DNA of 64,000 nt from Spirochaetae bacterium HGW-Spirochaetae-2 (GTDB taxonomy: Bacteria; Spirochaetota; Spirochaetia; Sphaerochaetales; Sphaerochaetaceae), in NCBI GenBank assembly GCA_002839355.1, contig PGXW01000004.1, forward strand, positions 30,028 to 94,027. Direction: 5' to 3'. Under the pieces are notes generated by a model. It was not told where the DNA came from and did no database searches. It saw nothing but the letters and a program-made list of their open reading frames with translations. How positions within the stretch are numbered: the first letter of the stretch is position 1; each line of letters opens with the position of its first letter. Below, one piece after another: positions 14,787 through 24,414 of the stretch. Position numbers and translations under genes: made by a program.

Positions 14787-15656
14787 ATGGGATTGGCGGT
14801 GTATTTTTTCTCCGGGACAGGAAATACCTATATATTGGCAAACCAGATCGCAGAAAAATTCGAAACGGCCCCCATTTCGATTCCGAACATCATGCACGGG
14901 GAAAAAATTCATGTCGATACTGGTGATATGTGCATTGTCTTCCCTTGCTACATGGCCACACTGTCGGGATTGCCGTTGATTGTCGAGAGATTTGTCAGGA
15001 AGATAGACAACCTCGGGGAAGTCACTCTTTTTGCGGTTTGCAATTGCGGGGGGTACGAAATCGTCAATGCGCTCCCCTCGTTGCACCGACTGAGGCAGAT
15101 TGTCGAATCCTGCAACGGGAAACTGTATGCAGGGCATTCTCTGAGACTTCCCATGAACAACCTGGATTATGACCATATTCCGATTCCCATAAACAGGAAT
15201 AGCGAGGACATAATCCGAAAGGCAAAAATACAAACGGACCGTATCTCTGCCATGATACGTCAAAGACGTAGGACACGGTTCGCAATTCCCAAGAACCTGT
15301 TCTCCCTTGTTATGAAACCGATGTACGGCATGATCAACAATGCCGTGATGCGGGAGCTGAGGATTCGTGCTCACGAACCGGATGACAGTCGGTTGCACTA
15401 CGATGAACTAATACCGTTGACCGACAAGAGTATTGTTGTCGATGGTACATGTACTGGTTGCGGAATCTGTGCGAAGCTTTGTCCTGTGGACAATATCAAG
15501 CTGGTGGACCGGAAGCCGGAATTCCAGCATGCATGCGAAATGTGTTTTGCCTGCGACGAATGGTGCCCGACAGGTTCCATCCACCATTGGAGTAGGGCTC
15601 GTGGGGTCAAGTACCACCATCCTGAAGCGATTCCCAGGAATTTTTTCTATCGATAA
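14787..15656 (+). CDS. flavodoxin-like/2x[4Fe-4S] ferredoxin protein (EFR1 family)
   Basis: A 289-residue protein that starts with a flavodoxin fold (VYFFSGTGNTYILANQIAEKF binds FMN phosphate) and ends with two [4Fe-4S] motifs, CTGCGICAKLCP and CEMCFACDEWCP. This fusion is the EFRO/EFR1 type common in anaerobes and probably moves electrons between low-potential carriers; its partner is unknown. ATG 14787 follows GGGGGAGG at 9 bases. It lies 35 bp after the methyltransferase stop, with no terminator between. The strictly cysteine-rich, flavin-linked design fits an anaerobic host. Confidence 0.9.
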   Translation: MGLAVYFFSGTGNTYILANQIAEKFETAPISIPNIMHGEKIHVDTGDMCIVFPCYMATLSGLPLIVERFVRKIDNLGEVTLFAVCNCGGYEIVNALPSLHRLRQIVESCNGKLYAGHSLRLPMNNLDYDHIPIPINRNSEDIIRKAKIQTDRISAMIRQRRRTRFAIPKNLFSLVMKPMYGMINNAVMRELRIRAHEPDDSRLHYDELIPLTDKSIVVDGTCTGCGICAKLCPVDNIKLVDRKPEFQHACEMCFACDEWCPTGSIHHWSRARGVKYHHPEAIPRNFFYR

Positions 15657-15760
15657 AAACCAGATTTCGTCACTTTTTCTGGTTGAATCAATGAAAATTG
15701 GAATAGATTTTCCTTAAGTTATGGACACTTATGCTTTATAGTGTAGCCCAAGGAGCTCAG

Positions 15761-16594
15761 ATGCACGACAAATTGGGTGAAATTGTTCAAATTGCGGCAA
15801 GCGCATATGGCTCGGATATCTCCAAGTATGACGATATGTTCCTAAAGCAAGTTGCGGAGAAAAGATTCGCATGTGCAAACGTCACCAATATATCCGAATA
15901 TGTCCAGTATCTCTCGAACAACCCCGATGAAGTTGGCGCACTATTGCGATCATTGCATATCACCCATACCGATTTTTTTAGGAATCCCCTCACATTCGCA
16001 CATCTGGAGCAATGGATTCTCCCAAGTCTCCTGGAGGGAAAACCAGAAGCCAGCGAGTTGCGCATATGGTCCGCGGGATGTTCATCGGGGCAGGAACCGT
16101 ATTCGATCGCAATGCTGGTTGAAAACATCCATACAAGGAAATCGAGACCCTTGCGTTACCGTATCATTGCCACGGATATCTCCGGCTCGGCGTTGCTTCA
16201 AGCTACCAAGGGAGAGTACCGGGAAGATGAAATCCAAAGGATCCGGGTAAAGGACTTGAAGGATTTTTTCATCAAGACAGGCGATACCTATACGGTAAGC
16301 GACCGGTTGAAGCAACATGTGGGATTTTCGACCTACGATTTGTTGGACAACCGGTATTCCTGTCCGCAGGAGAGTATATTTGGCAATTTCGATCTTGTCG
16401 TATGCAGCAATATGTTGTTCTATTACAAGCCAAACCACCAGCAATACATCGTGAGGAAGCTGATCGACTCCATGGACAAGTTTGGATATTTGATTACCGG
16501 AGAGGCAGAGCGGCAAGTGGTTGAGAACTTCACCGAATTGTATCAGGTTGCTCCACCATCACCCATTTACAAACAAAGGAGAGGTGTACGATGA
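15761..16594 (+). CDS. cheR: CheR-type protein-glutamate O-methyltransferase
   Basis: A 277-residue CheR. A helical N-terminal domain precedes the SAM domain: LRIWSAGCSSGQEPYSIAML (motif I), RIIATDISGSALLQATKGEY and FDLVVCSNMLFYY (usually CRNVLIYF). CheR enzymes methylate glutamates on chemoreceptor coiled coils. No chemoreceptor or cheB is encoded here; instead the gene overlaps by 4 bases (ATGA) a hybrid kinase with a 4-helix-bundle sensor, HAMP domain and a Gln/Glu-rich coil, so that kinase is a plausible substrate. ATG 15761 is chosen because AAGGAG lies 5 bases before it; an upstream ATG at 15731 has no such site. Confidence 0.9.
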   Translation: MHDKLGEIVQIAASAYGSDISKYDDMFLKQVAEKRFACANVTNISEYVQYLSNNPDEVGALLRSLHITHTDFFRNPLTFAHLEQWILPSLLEGKPEASELRIWSAGCSSGQEPYSIAMLVENIHTRKSRPLRYRIIATDISGSALLQATKGEYREDEIQRIRVKDLKDFFIKTGDTYTVSDRLKQHVGFSTYDLLDNRYSCPQESIFGNFDLVVCSNMLFYYKPNHQQYIVRKLIDSMDKFGYLITGEAERQVVENFTELYQVAPPSPIYKQRRGVR

Positions 16595-19563
16595 AACTGA
16601 AGGACCTTAAGATATCCAAGCAAATAGATATCTATTTCAGTGCGGTCTTTATAATTGTAGCGATTCTGGTGGCAAACTCTTTCCTGTATGTGGATGCGTT
16701 ATGGGAAAACACCTCCGGCTTGTACAACAATCCCCTGACTGTCCGCCGGGCGGTAGGTGATATCAAGGTGGATGTATTGTTGATACATCGGGATATGCGG
16801 CAGTTGCCCTTCGAGGATAGCCAACGGGAAATCGAGCAGCTCCTCGGAAATATCGAGACCTGTGAAGCGGATATGGATCGGCAACTGGCCACCCTATACG
16901 ATAGATACTTGGGACCGCAAGCCGATATTGACGAAGTCTCCGAGGCTTTGACCCGCTGGAAAGCCATTCGGAATGAAACGGTCCGGTTGCTACGCGCCGG
17001 GCATATCGAGGAAGTGGCGGAACGGGTAAAATCAAATGGAGTCGGAGGAGCCCAGACGGATCTGATTCTGAGTCACCTGACCGATATCAGCGATTTCGCC
17101 ATGCTCAAGAGTGACGATTTCTTTCAAACCGCCCAGGAGCATAGGAACCAGATTATGGTTCAAATGATATTTCTCTGTGCAGGACTCCTCGTTCTGTTGG
17201 TGGTGATCGGATTGTATCTTCGTAAAGGCATCCTGCCTCCCTTGGCAACTCTGGCCGAGGCGACTGAAGCGATCAATCGGGGGGAAATGGATACACGTGT
17301 TCGCAATGATTCCCCGAACGAGTTGGGGGATCTATCGCGGGCATTCGACACCATGGCCGAGACCATCCAAACGGAAATGGAATATCGAAAAAAAGTTGCG
17401 CGCATATCGGCGGTTATGTTCCAGCATGGAACCTTGCGTGAGTTTTGCCAAGAATTGCTGAGAAATCTTCTGGAAATGACCGATTCTCAGTTGGGAGCGA
17501 TATACCTTCTGGAAGAGTCCGCCAACCGGTTCGAAAGGTACGAATCCATAGGAGTCCTTCAGGATGAGCTCAGTTCTTTCGCCGTTGCCGGAAAAGAGGG
17601 TGAATTTGGGGTGCCCCTAGCTTCGAAGAAGGTTCATCATGTAACGGATATTCCCGCTGACGCCCAGATGGTATTCTCCACGGTCAGTGGAGATTACAAG
17701 GCAAAGGAAATTATCACGATACCGATTGCCCAGGGGAATGACACAGTTTCCATGATTTCGTTGGCGAGTATCAAAAGGTATTCGGCGGAATCGATTCAGT
17801 TGGTGAATGGCTTGGTGAATGAGATAACCGCAAGTTTCAATGCGGTCATGTCATCGCAGCGGATTCTCGAGTTTTCTCAAAAACTGCAGAGCACGAATGC
17901 CGAGCTTGAGCAGCAAACGAGGGAATTGGAGATGCAGGCAGATGAACTTGCCGAGCAAAATGCCGAACTCGAGATGCAAAAGAACCAGTTGGATGAAGCC
18001 AGCCGGCTCAAGACCAATTTCCTATCGAATATGAGCCATGAATTGCGCACACCGCTCAATTCGGTGATTGCCCTCTCCGGAGTACTCGGACGTAGGCTTG
18101 CCGACAAGATTCCGGCAGACGAGTGCAGTTATCTCGAAATAATTGAACGAAATGGGAGAAATCTTCTGACGATGATCAACGATATCCTCGATATCTCTCG
18201 AATCGAGGCAGGGCGTGAGGAAATCGAGATCACACGGTTCAACACCAACGATACGATCTCCGAAGTGGTATCGATGATACAACCGCAAGCACAACAACAG
18301 AATATCGAGTTGTTCCTTACTTCAAGCGATAGCGGAATAACCATTGAGAGCGATGCCTCCAAATTCCAGCACATCCTACAAAATCTGATTGGCAATGCGG
18401 TGAAGTTTACCGAGGCTGGCTCGGTGGAGATCTCTTCAACAAAAATCGGCAATAGTATCGCAATATCTGTGAAGGACACCGGAATAGGTATTTCGGAAGA
18501 GTCCATTCCACATATTTTCGATGAGTTCAGGCAAGCCGACGGCAGTACGTCCAGAAGATTCGGCGGCACCGGATTGGGTCTGGCCATTGCAAAGAAATAC
18601 GCCGATCTGCTTGGAGGGACCATTGCCGTGACAAGCTCTCCCGGTGTAGGTTCGGAATTCATATTGACACTTCCATTGCACTATACCGGCAGACATTACC
18701 AGTCGGAACAATCGGGAATTGGGACCGATACGAATAGCAGACTCCAATCCTTCCAACACGATGTACAGGATTTGTCGGGCAAGACAATCCTGCTGGTCGA
18801 GGACAACGAATCGGCAATAATTCAAATCAAGGATCTTGTTGAAGATTTGGGATGCCAAGTCCATGTTGCCCATGATGCGATCGAGGCGTTCGCGATCATC
18901 GACCAGACAATACCCGATGCCATGATACTCGATCTGATGATGCCGGATGTCGATGGATTCAAAGTGCTCGGGATGCTTCGCAACGCCGAACCGACCGCCC
19001 ATATCCCTGTTCTGATACTGACGGCAAAACATATCACGAAGGAAGAACTGAGGTTCTTGAAACGGAACAACATCCACCAACTCATCCAAAAGGGCGATGT
19101 CAAAAGGTTGGAACTCCAACATGCAGTTTCCACCATGCTGCATCCCGATAAGCCGAAGGTCGGCCAGGTAGCGGGAAAGCCCCGAGCATTCGAAGGCAAG
19201 CCTGTCGTGCTGGTGGTTGAGGACAATGTGGACAACATGATCACGGTAAAAGCACTTTTAGGGGACAACCATATTGTTTTGGAAGCCTCGACTGCCCAGG
19301 AAGGTATGGAAATGGCAAGAAAACAGGTGCCCAACCTTATCCTGATGGACATTGCACTACCTGACATAAACGGTATAGAAGCTTTCAGAAAGATACGGCG
19401 AACGCCCCAGACACAACATATACCGGTCATTGCGTTGACTGCCAGCGTTATGCGGCATGAACGTGAGACGATCCTGTCACATGGATTCGATGCTTTTATT
19501 GCGAAACCGATCATTGCAAGTGATTTCTTCCAAGTGATCGATGGGGTCCTCTATGGGAAATAA
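16591..19563 (+). CDS. hybrid sensor histidine kinase: 4HB-TM-HAMP-GAF-HisKA-HATPase-REC-REC
   Basis: A 990-residue hybrid kinase. TM1 is at about 12-32, followed by a periplasmic helical bundle of chemoreceptor type, TM2 at about 190-212, HAMP (ILPPLATLAEATEAINRGEMDTRV), GAF (about 275-420), a Gln/Glu heptad coil (about 430-475: NAELEQQTRELEMQADELAE), HisKA (NFLSNMSHELRTPLNSVIAL), HATPase (N box QNLIGNAVKF, G2 GGTGLGLAIAKKYADLLGG) and two receivers. REC1 has ILDLMMPDVDG and REC2 has LILMDIALPDINGIEAF, so both phosphoacceptor Asps are present. It is coupled to CheR upstream (4-base overlap) and to the c-di-GMP protein downstream (overlap), which suggests one signalling unit. Confidence 0.94.
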   Translation: MKLKDLKISKQIDIYFSAVFIIVAILVANSFLYVDALWENTSGLYNNPLTVRRAVGDIKVDVLLIHRDMRQLPFEDSQREIEQLLGNIETCEADMDRQLATLYDRYLGPQADIDEVSEALTRWKAIRNETVRLLRAGHIEEVAERVKSNGVGGAQTDLILSHLTDISDFAMLKSDDFFQTAQEHRNQIMVQMIFLCAGLLVLLVVIGLYLRKGILPPLATLAEATEAINRGEMDTRVRNDSPNELGDLSRAFDTMAETIQTEMEYRKKVARISAVMFQHGTLREFCQELLRNLLEMTDSQLGAIYLLEESANRFERYESIGVLQDELSSFAVAGKEGEFGVPLASKKVHHVTDIPADAQMVFSTVSGDYKAKEIITIPIAQGNDTVSMISLASIKRYSAESIQLVNGLVNEITASFNAVMSSQRILEFSQKLQSTNAELEQQTRELEMQADELAEQNAELEMQKNQLDEASRLKTNFLSNMSHELRTPLNSVIALSGVLGRRLADKIPADECSYLEIIERNGRNLLTMINDILDISRIEAGREEIEITRFNTNDTISEVVSMIQPQAQQQNIELFLTSSDSGITIESDASKFQHILQNLIGNAVKFTEAGSVEISSTKIGNSIAISVKDTGIGISEESIPHIFDEFRQADGSTSRRFGGTGLGLAIAKKYADLLGGTIAVTSSPGVGSEFILTLPLHYTGRHYQSEQSGIGTDTNSRLQSFQHDVQDLSGKTILLVEDNESAIIQIKDLVEDLGCQVHVAHDAIEAFAIIDQTIPDAMILDLMMPDVDGFKVLGMLRNAEPTAHIPVLILTAKHITKEELRFLKRNNIHQLIQKGDVKRLELQHAVSTMLHPDKPKVGQVAGKPRAFEGKPVVLVVEDNVDNMITVKALLGDNHIVLEASTAQEGMEMARKQVPNLILMDIALPDINGIEAFRKIRRTPQTQHIPVIALTASVMRHERETILSHGFDAFIAKPIIASDFFQVIDGVLYGK

Positions 19564-22267
19564 AAAGATCAGAATCTTGGCGATCGATGACAATAATGAC
19601 AATCTGGTCACTTTGAGGGCGTTGATACAGGAGGACTTTCCCGAAACTGCTGTTTCGACAGCCCAAAGTGGTAGGGAAGGGCTTGAACTTGCGGTACTCG
19701 AGGATCCCGATATCATCTTCCTCGATATCATCATGCCGGCAATGGATGGCTATGAAGTTTGTTTGATGCTGAAGGCCGATCAGAAGCTACGCGACATACC
19801 TGTTGTTTTTCTCACCGCCGTCAAAGGTGATAAGGAGAGCCGCATCAAGGCCTTGGAAAGCGGTGCGGAAGCATTCTTGGCCAAACCTATCGATGAGGTC
19901 GAATTGACTGCACAGATTCGGGCCATGATGAAGATACGCGCCTCGAATCTCCAAAAGCGCAATGAAAAGGAGTCGCTTGCCGCATTGGTCGAGGAAAAGA
20001 CCAGGGAACTGCAGGAGTCGAACAGGAAGACTTTGCGATTGTTGGAGACGGTGAAGAGGGAGCAGACCTTGATCAGGGCGATATTCGATAGCATACCGGG
20101 ATATCTGTATGTGTACGACGAAGATGGAAGACTCATACGATGGAACAGGAACCATGAGACGATGACGGGATATTCGGCTGAGGAACTTTCCCATATGACT
20201 CTTGAAAAATGGTTCGACCAAGAGGATTTTGTTAAGGTCGACGCAGCTGTCCATGATGTGTTCGAGAAGGGGTATGGGGAAGTAGAGGCGAAGTTGATCC
20301 TGAAAAGTGGGGAAAGGATGTTGGTCCGCTCGAGCGGCGCGCCCCTCGTTTGGGACGGCCACAAGTATTTTGCCGGCATTGGAGTGGATATCACTGAACA
20401 GAAGAAGGTGCAGGAAGCTTTCCTGGAATCCCAATCGATCTTGAAGGCTGCCTTTGAGAATAGCCAGGCGGGTATAGCCATAGCTGACGCTCCGGATGGC
20501 AAACTCCGATATGTCAACAAGGCTGGTCTTCTCATTCGGGACAAGTCGGAACAAGAGATCGTGCAGGACATCGATATACACAAGTATGCTGAAAGTTGGA
20601 GGATAATGCACCTTGATGGAACACCTTACGCGGATGAGGATGTTCCTTTGGCAAGGGCAATTCTCAAGGGTGAGACCTGCAGCGAAGAGTTCATTATCAG
20701 GCGGGACAGCCTGGAGGACCGGTACGTGCTTGCGAACGCTGCTCCCATAAGGGACTCTAACAACAATATCAAGGCCGGTATTGTGGTTTTCCTTGATATC
20801 ACCGAACGCAAGATCATGGAAATGCAACTTCAGCAGAACATGGAGGATTTGTTGGAATCACAACGGATCGCACATTTGGGAACCTGGCGTATGAATTTGG
20901 AGACGAATCAGGTTGTATGGTCGGCTGAACTGTACAAGATGTATGGGTTCGATCCGATAGCACCGCCACCTTCCTACACAGAGCATATAAAGCTGTTCAC
21001 GCCTGAAAGTTGGAAGAACTTGTCGACAGCTCTTGAATACACGAGTACTTCAGGACTTCCCTACGAGGTGGAACTCGAGACTGTGGCTGTGGATGGGAGG
21101 CACGGGTGGATATGGGCACGGGGTGAGGCACTCAAGAATTCCAATGGCGACATTACCGAGCTGTGGGGAGCCGCCCAGGATATTACCGAACGCAAGAAGG
21201 CCGAGAGTGAACTGTTGTACCTGAGTTACCACGACCATCTGACACAATTGTACAACAGGAGATTCTTCGAAGAGGAACTGGTGAGACTGGATACAGTTGA
21301 GAATCTTCCGTTGTCCGTTATCATGTGCGATGTCAACGGTCTGAAGCTGGTCAACGATTCGTTCGGACATGATTCGGGCGATGCGCTCCTCAGGAATGCC
21401 GCGAAGACGATCGGGAATGCTTGCCGGAAAGGGGATGTCATCGCGCGCATCGGTGGGGACGAGTTTGTCGTTGTCCTTCCGAGGACCTCTGCCGAAGAGA
21501 CTGAAAAAATCGCAAACCACATAAAGGAGCTGGCCGCGATGGAACGTGTGGCCAACATCGAACTTTCGATCTCCTACGGGTACGATAGCAAGACCACCGA
21601 TGTACAGTCGATTGTCGAGATAGTGGCGAATGCGGAGAACCACATGTATCGACACAAGTTGTACGAGCGTTCGAGCATACGCAGCAAGACGATAGACCTG
21701 ATCATGAACACCTTGTTCGAGAAGAGCAACCGGGAAGCGATGCATTCGAATAGGGTTAGCCGGCATTGCCAGTCGATCGCAACCAAGATGGGCTTCAACC
21801 GGGACGCGGCCAACCAGATGAAGATCGCCGGACTTATCCATGACATTGGGAAGATTGGCGTCGATGAGAAAATCCTGAACAAGCCGGGACAACTGACTAC
21901 CGACGAACGGAGGGATATCGAGAGACACCCCGAGATCGGTTGGAAAATATTGAGCTCAACCAATGAATTCTCGGAGTTGGCGCAGTTCGTGTTGAACCAC
22001 CACGAGAGGTGGGATGGCAGCGGGTATCCGAACGGCCTCAAGGGCGAGGCGATACAGGTCGAGGCAAGGATTATCGGTGTCGCCGACGCGTTCGATGCCA
22101 TGACCAGCGACCGAAGTTATAAAAAGGGGATGAGCCAGGAGGATGCGGTTATCGAACTGAAGAGGTGCTCCGGAACGCAATTCGACCCGAACATTGTGGA
22201 TGTATTTGTGAACTTGGTATTACCGGGCACCGCCGGCCACAAGCGGGGAACCCCTCGTCCAATATGA
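19553..22267 (+). CDS. response regulator with three PAS, GGDEF and HD-GYP domains
   Basis: A 904-residue c-di-GMP protein. REC (about 1-125, Asp in IIFLDIIMPAMDG) is followed by three PAS units, each closed by a DITE(Q/R)K motif. The GGDEF domain reads RIGGDEFVVVLPR with a product-inhibition RxxD site five residues before it (RKGD), so the cyclase looks active. The HD-GYP domain has GLIHDIGKIGVDEKIL and HHERWDGSGYPNGLKG, so the phosphodiesterase looks active too. Both activities in one receiver-led protein imply switching by phosphorylation, probably from the kinase encoded just upstream (11-bp overlap). ATG 19541, 12 bases earlier, is also possible. Confidence 0.94.
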   Translation: MGNKKIRILAIDDNNDNLVTLRALIQEDFPETAVSTAQSGREGLELAVLEDPDIIFLDIIMPAMDGYEVCLMLKADQKLRDIPVVFLTAVKGDKESRIKALESGAEAFLAKPIDEVELTAQIRAMMKIRASNLQKRNEKESLAALVEEKTRELQESNRKTLRLLETVKREQTLIRAIFDSIPGYLYVYDEDGRLIRWNRNHETMTGYSAEELSHMTLEKWFDQEDFVKVDAAVHDVFEKGYGEVEAKLILKSGERMLVRSSGAPLVWDGHKYFAGIGVDITEQKKVQEAFLESQSILKAAFENSQAGIAIADAPDGKLRYVNKAGLLIRDKSEQEIVQDIDIHKYAESWRIMHLDGTPYADEDVPLARAILKGETCSEEFIIRRDSLEDRYVLANAAPIRDSNNNIKAGIVVFLDITERKIMEMQLQQNMEDLLESQRIAHLGTWRMNLETNQVVWSAELYKMYGFDPIAPPPSYTEHIKLFTPESWKNLSTALEYTSTSGLPYEVELETVAVDGRHGWIWARGEALKNSNGDITELWGAAQDITERKKAESELLYLSYHDHLTQLYNRRFFEEELVRLDTVENLPLSVIMCDVNGLKLVNDSFGHDSGDALLRNAAKTIGNACRKGDVIARIGGDEFVVVLPRTSAEETEKIANHIKELAAMERVANIELSISYGYDSKTTDVQSIVEIVANAENHMYRHKLYERSSIRSKTIDLIMNTLFEKSNREAMHSNRVSRHCQSIATKMGFNRDAANQMKIAGLIHDIGKIGVDEKILNKPGQLTTDERRDIERHPEIGWKILSSTNEFSELAQFVLNHHERWDGSGYPNGLKGEAIQVEARIIGVADAFDAMTSDRSYKKGMSQEDAVIELKRCSGTQFDPNIVDVFVNLVLPGTAGHKRGTPRPI

Positions 22268-22353
22268 TAGTCTGTTTGGTTGCCAAACCACGCCCTTGGG
22301 TGTCGATACCTTTTATCAAATTGTATAGACCACTAGTTTACCCTTCCGGGACC

Positions 22354-22380
22354 AGCATGTACTATACTATAGGACATGCT
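22354..22380. promoter_or_regulatory. inverted repeat AGCATGT-N13-ACATGCT around a -10-like element
   Basis: Perfect 7-bp arms enclose ACTATACTATAGG, which holds TATACT and TACTAT -10-like hexamers. It lies 30 bp before the GTG of the AI-2E family gene and could be that gene's promoter under an operator. Function is inferred. Confidence 0.4.
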
Positions 22381-22410
22381 TTCGGAGACTGCAACAAGGG
22401 GATATTGATT

Positions 22411-23541
22411 GTGGACAAGGCGCTGACCAAACGGATTCTCTCACTCATGGTAATCGGAATAGTCCTCTATTGGGCATTGGCCAACCATACCACCGTGCTG
22501 ATCCTGATCAGGAGAACCTTTTCGGTTCTCAGTCCCCTGATTGCCGGAGGTGCGATCGCATTCATTCTGAATGTGCCGATGCGCTCATTGGAACGCCGGG
22601 TTTTCCGTAGGGGCAAACCGGGACTTCGCCGGAGCCTCTCGATTATCCTTACCTTCCTGTTGGTGGTTCTGGTGCTCTCGCTGGTGTTGTTGATCGTAAT
22701 TCCCGAACTTGTCTCTGCAATCGAGCGTCTCGGGACAAGTATTCCAACCTTCCTCGACAGTCTGAAGGTTTATGGGGATACGCTCGCAGAGCGGTATCCC
22801 GATATAGGTTTCTGGCTTTCCGAATTGGATATTTCTTGGAATACCATGAAAACCGATGTGCTCGATTTCCTCAAGAAGAGTTCCTCCACGTTGGTTGGTT
22901 CTACAGTCGGCCTGGCCACCGGCCTGGTCAATGGCGTGGTCAATTTCATTCTCGGTTTGGTGTTTTCCGTGTACATGCTGGCACGAAAGGAGCATCTCGC
23001 CCGTCAGTTCAAGCGGTTGCTCTCCGCCTATATTTCGGAAGAACGGGTTGAGAGAATCCTGCATGCGGGGGATCTGGTTAATGCAACATTCAGTCGTTTT
23101 GTCGCAGGGGCTTGCACCGAAGCCGTTATCCTTGGGTTGATGTTCCTGGTGACCATGTTGGTGTTCCGTTTTCCCTATGCGGTACTGGTCGCAGCCTTGG
23201 TATCGGTCTCCGCGCTCATTCCTATCGTAGGAGCGTTCCTCGCGGCGCTGGTGGGCATGCTGCTCATGCTGGTCTCCGACCCCATGCAAGCTGTCTGGTT
23301 CCTGGTCCTATTCCTGGTGCTCCAGCAGATCGAAGGAAACCTGATCTACCCACGCGTCGTGGGGGATTCGATAGGACTGCCCGCACTGTGGGTCCTGGCT
23401 GCGGTAATGATCGGTGGCAGCATGTTCGGTGTCCTGGGCATGCTTGCAGGTGTGCCGTTTGCGGCGGTCATCTACGTATTGATCCGCGAATCGGTAGTCC
23501 AACGTCTGGCAAAACGTGATGCGCAACGGGGTACCGGTTGA
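22411..23541 (+). CDS. AI-2E/PerM family membrane transporter
   Basis: A 376-residue membrane protein of the AI-2E (PerM/YdiK/TqsA) family, with about eight membrane segments. The C-terminal hallmark VLQQIEGNLIYPRVVGDSIGLPALWVL is clear, and the central SVSALIPIVGAFLAALVGM segment also fits. Family members have been linked to AI-2 export or Na+/H+ antiport, so the substrate is left open. GTG 22411 is chosen because AAGGGG lies 9 bases before it; a longer frame extending back into the previous gene is unlikely. The stop overlaps or abuts the next gene. Confidence 0.9.
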   Translation: MDKALTKRILSLMVIGIVLYWALANHTTVLILIRRTFSVLSPLIAGGAIAFILNVPMRSLERRVFRRGKPGLRRSLSIILTFLLVVLVLSLVLLIVIPELVSAIERLGTSIPTFLDSLKVYGDTLAERYPDIGFWLSELDISWNTMKTDVLDFLKKSSSTLVGSTVGLATGLVNGVVNFILGLVFSVYMLARKEHLARQFKRLLSAYISEERVERILHAGDLVNATFSRFVAGACTEAVILGLMFLVTMLVFRFPYAVLVAALVSVSALIPIVGAFLAALVGMLLMLVSDPMQAVWFLVLFLVLQQIEGNLIYPRVVGDSIGLPALWVLAAVMIGGSMFGVLGMLAGVPFAAVIYVLIRESVVQRLAKRDAQRGTG

Positions 23542-23543
23542 AC

Positions 23544-24215
23544 ATGATGAATATGCCGAGAGAAAAGAAGCCTGTTTGGCGCACGGTTCTCAATATGATT
23601 CCACTGGTCGCATTGGCTGTGTTCGTTACGATTTTCGTCCTGAGAAACGGCGTCTCGACAATCGATGCGCTGGTCGAGAGTTTCAGCGAACATCCATGGA
23701 TCACCGCAGCGGCTTTCATGGGTCTGTTCCTGCTCAAATCGATTTCCTTCGGATTGCCCTTCACGTTGCTATATATTGGAGCGGGAAATATCTTTCCCCT
23801 CGGTTGGGCTCTGGTGGTCAACGTGTGCGGAATTGTGGTGAATATGCAAATCCCCTACCTGTTGGGTCGGTTCTCCGGTGGAACCGCAGTGGAACGTCTG
23901 TTGGGCAAGTTTCCGAAGCTGGGCAAGTTCGAAGCCTACAGTAAGGATTCGGCTTTGCTCTTCACCTTTATGGTGAAGTTTGTCGGCAAGGTTCCACATG
24001 AAATCACCAACGCACTTTTGGGTTCGCTCAAGATACCTTACTTGTCGTACATGGTTGGTGGGGTGCTTGGATTGCTTCCCACTATGGTCGCCACCACGTT
24101 GGTCGGCAAAGGTCTGGATAACCCCGACTCCCCATTGTTCATAATTTCGATAGTGGTAGTGGTCATGCTTCTCGTGGTTTCATTACTATTGTATCGCCGT
24201 CAAATTGATTGCTAA
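23544..24215 (+). CDS. VTT/SNARE-associated (TVP38/DedA-type) membrane protein
   Basis: A 223-residue integral membrane protein of the VTT-domain family. The first membrane helix starts near residue 15, and the family core reads GLPFTLLYIGAGNIFPLGWALVVNVCG, then YLLGRFSGG, and later FTFMVKFVGKVPHEITNALLGSLKI. Relatives act in membrane homeostasis or lipid scrambling, with undecaprenyl phosphate or phosphatidylethanolamine flipping shown for some DedA proteins. ATG 23544 follows the previous stop by 2 bases; ATG 23547 and 23553 are alternatives, as no strong ribosome site exists. Probably cotranscribed with the AI-2E gene. Confidence 0.85.
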   Translation: MMNMPREKKPVWRTVLNMIPLVALAVFVTIFVLRNGVSTIDALVESFSEHPWITAAAFMGLFLLKSISFGLPFTLLYIGAGNIFPLGWALVVNVCGIVVNMQIPYLLGRFSGGTAVERLLGKFPKLGKFEAYSKDSALLFTFMVKFVGKVPHEITNALLGSLKIPYLSYMVGGVLGLLPTMVATTLVGKGLDNPDSPLFIISIVVVVMLLVVSLLLYRRQIDC

Positions 24216-24225
24216 ACGAAGCGAG

Positions 24226-24306
24226 AGGAAAGGGACCATGGAATGGTCACTCTCCCGAGCGAGTGCAGGCAACGTAAGTATCCATATCTCGCCCCTCGGG
24301 GAGGGA
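24226..24306 (+). repeat. dispersed structured intergenic repeat, copy B
   Basis: Contains a GACCAT-GGA-ATGGTC hairpin, then CTCTCCCGAGCGAGTGCAGG-CAACGTAAGTATCCATA and CTCGCCCCTCGGGGAG. The first and last parts of the core (CTCTCC-GAG-CGAG and CTCG-CTC-GGGGAG) can pair to close a larger stem-loop. It lies about 110 bp before the UPF0316 gene, in the opposite orientation to copy C on that gene's other side. Confidence 0.7.
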
Positions 24307-24414
24307 AAGCTTCCTCTTTCTTGGGTTTGCCCTGGGGATATTGATACATTTCATTCCAATTCAACGTGATTCGGACTATACTGGCATGTGGCATAGCAAC
24401 TTGGAGGAATGTTC

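Noticed and set aside
15658..15684. Terminator after the flavodoxin-ferredoxin gene
   Set aside because: AACCAG/CTGGTT is only 6 bp with a 15-base loop and no T-run follows.
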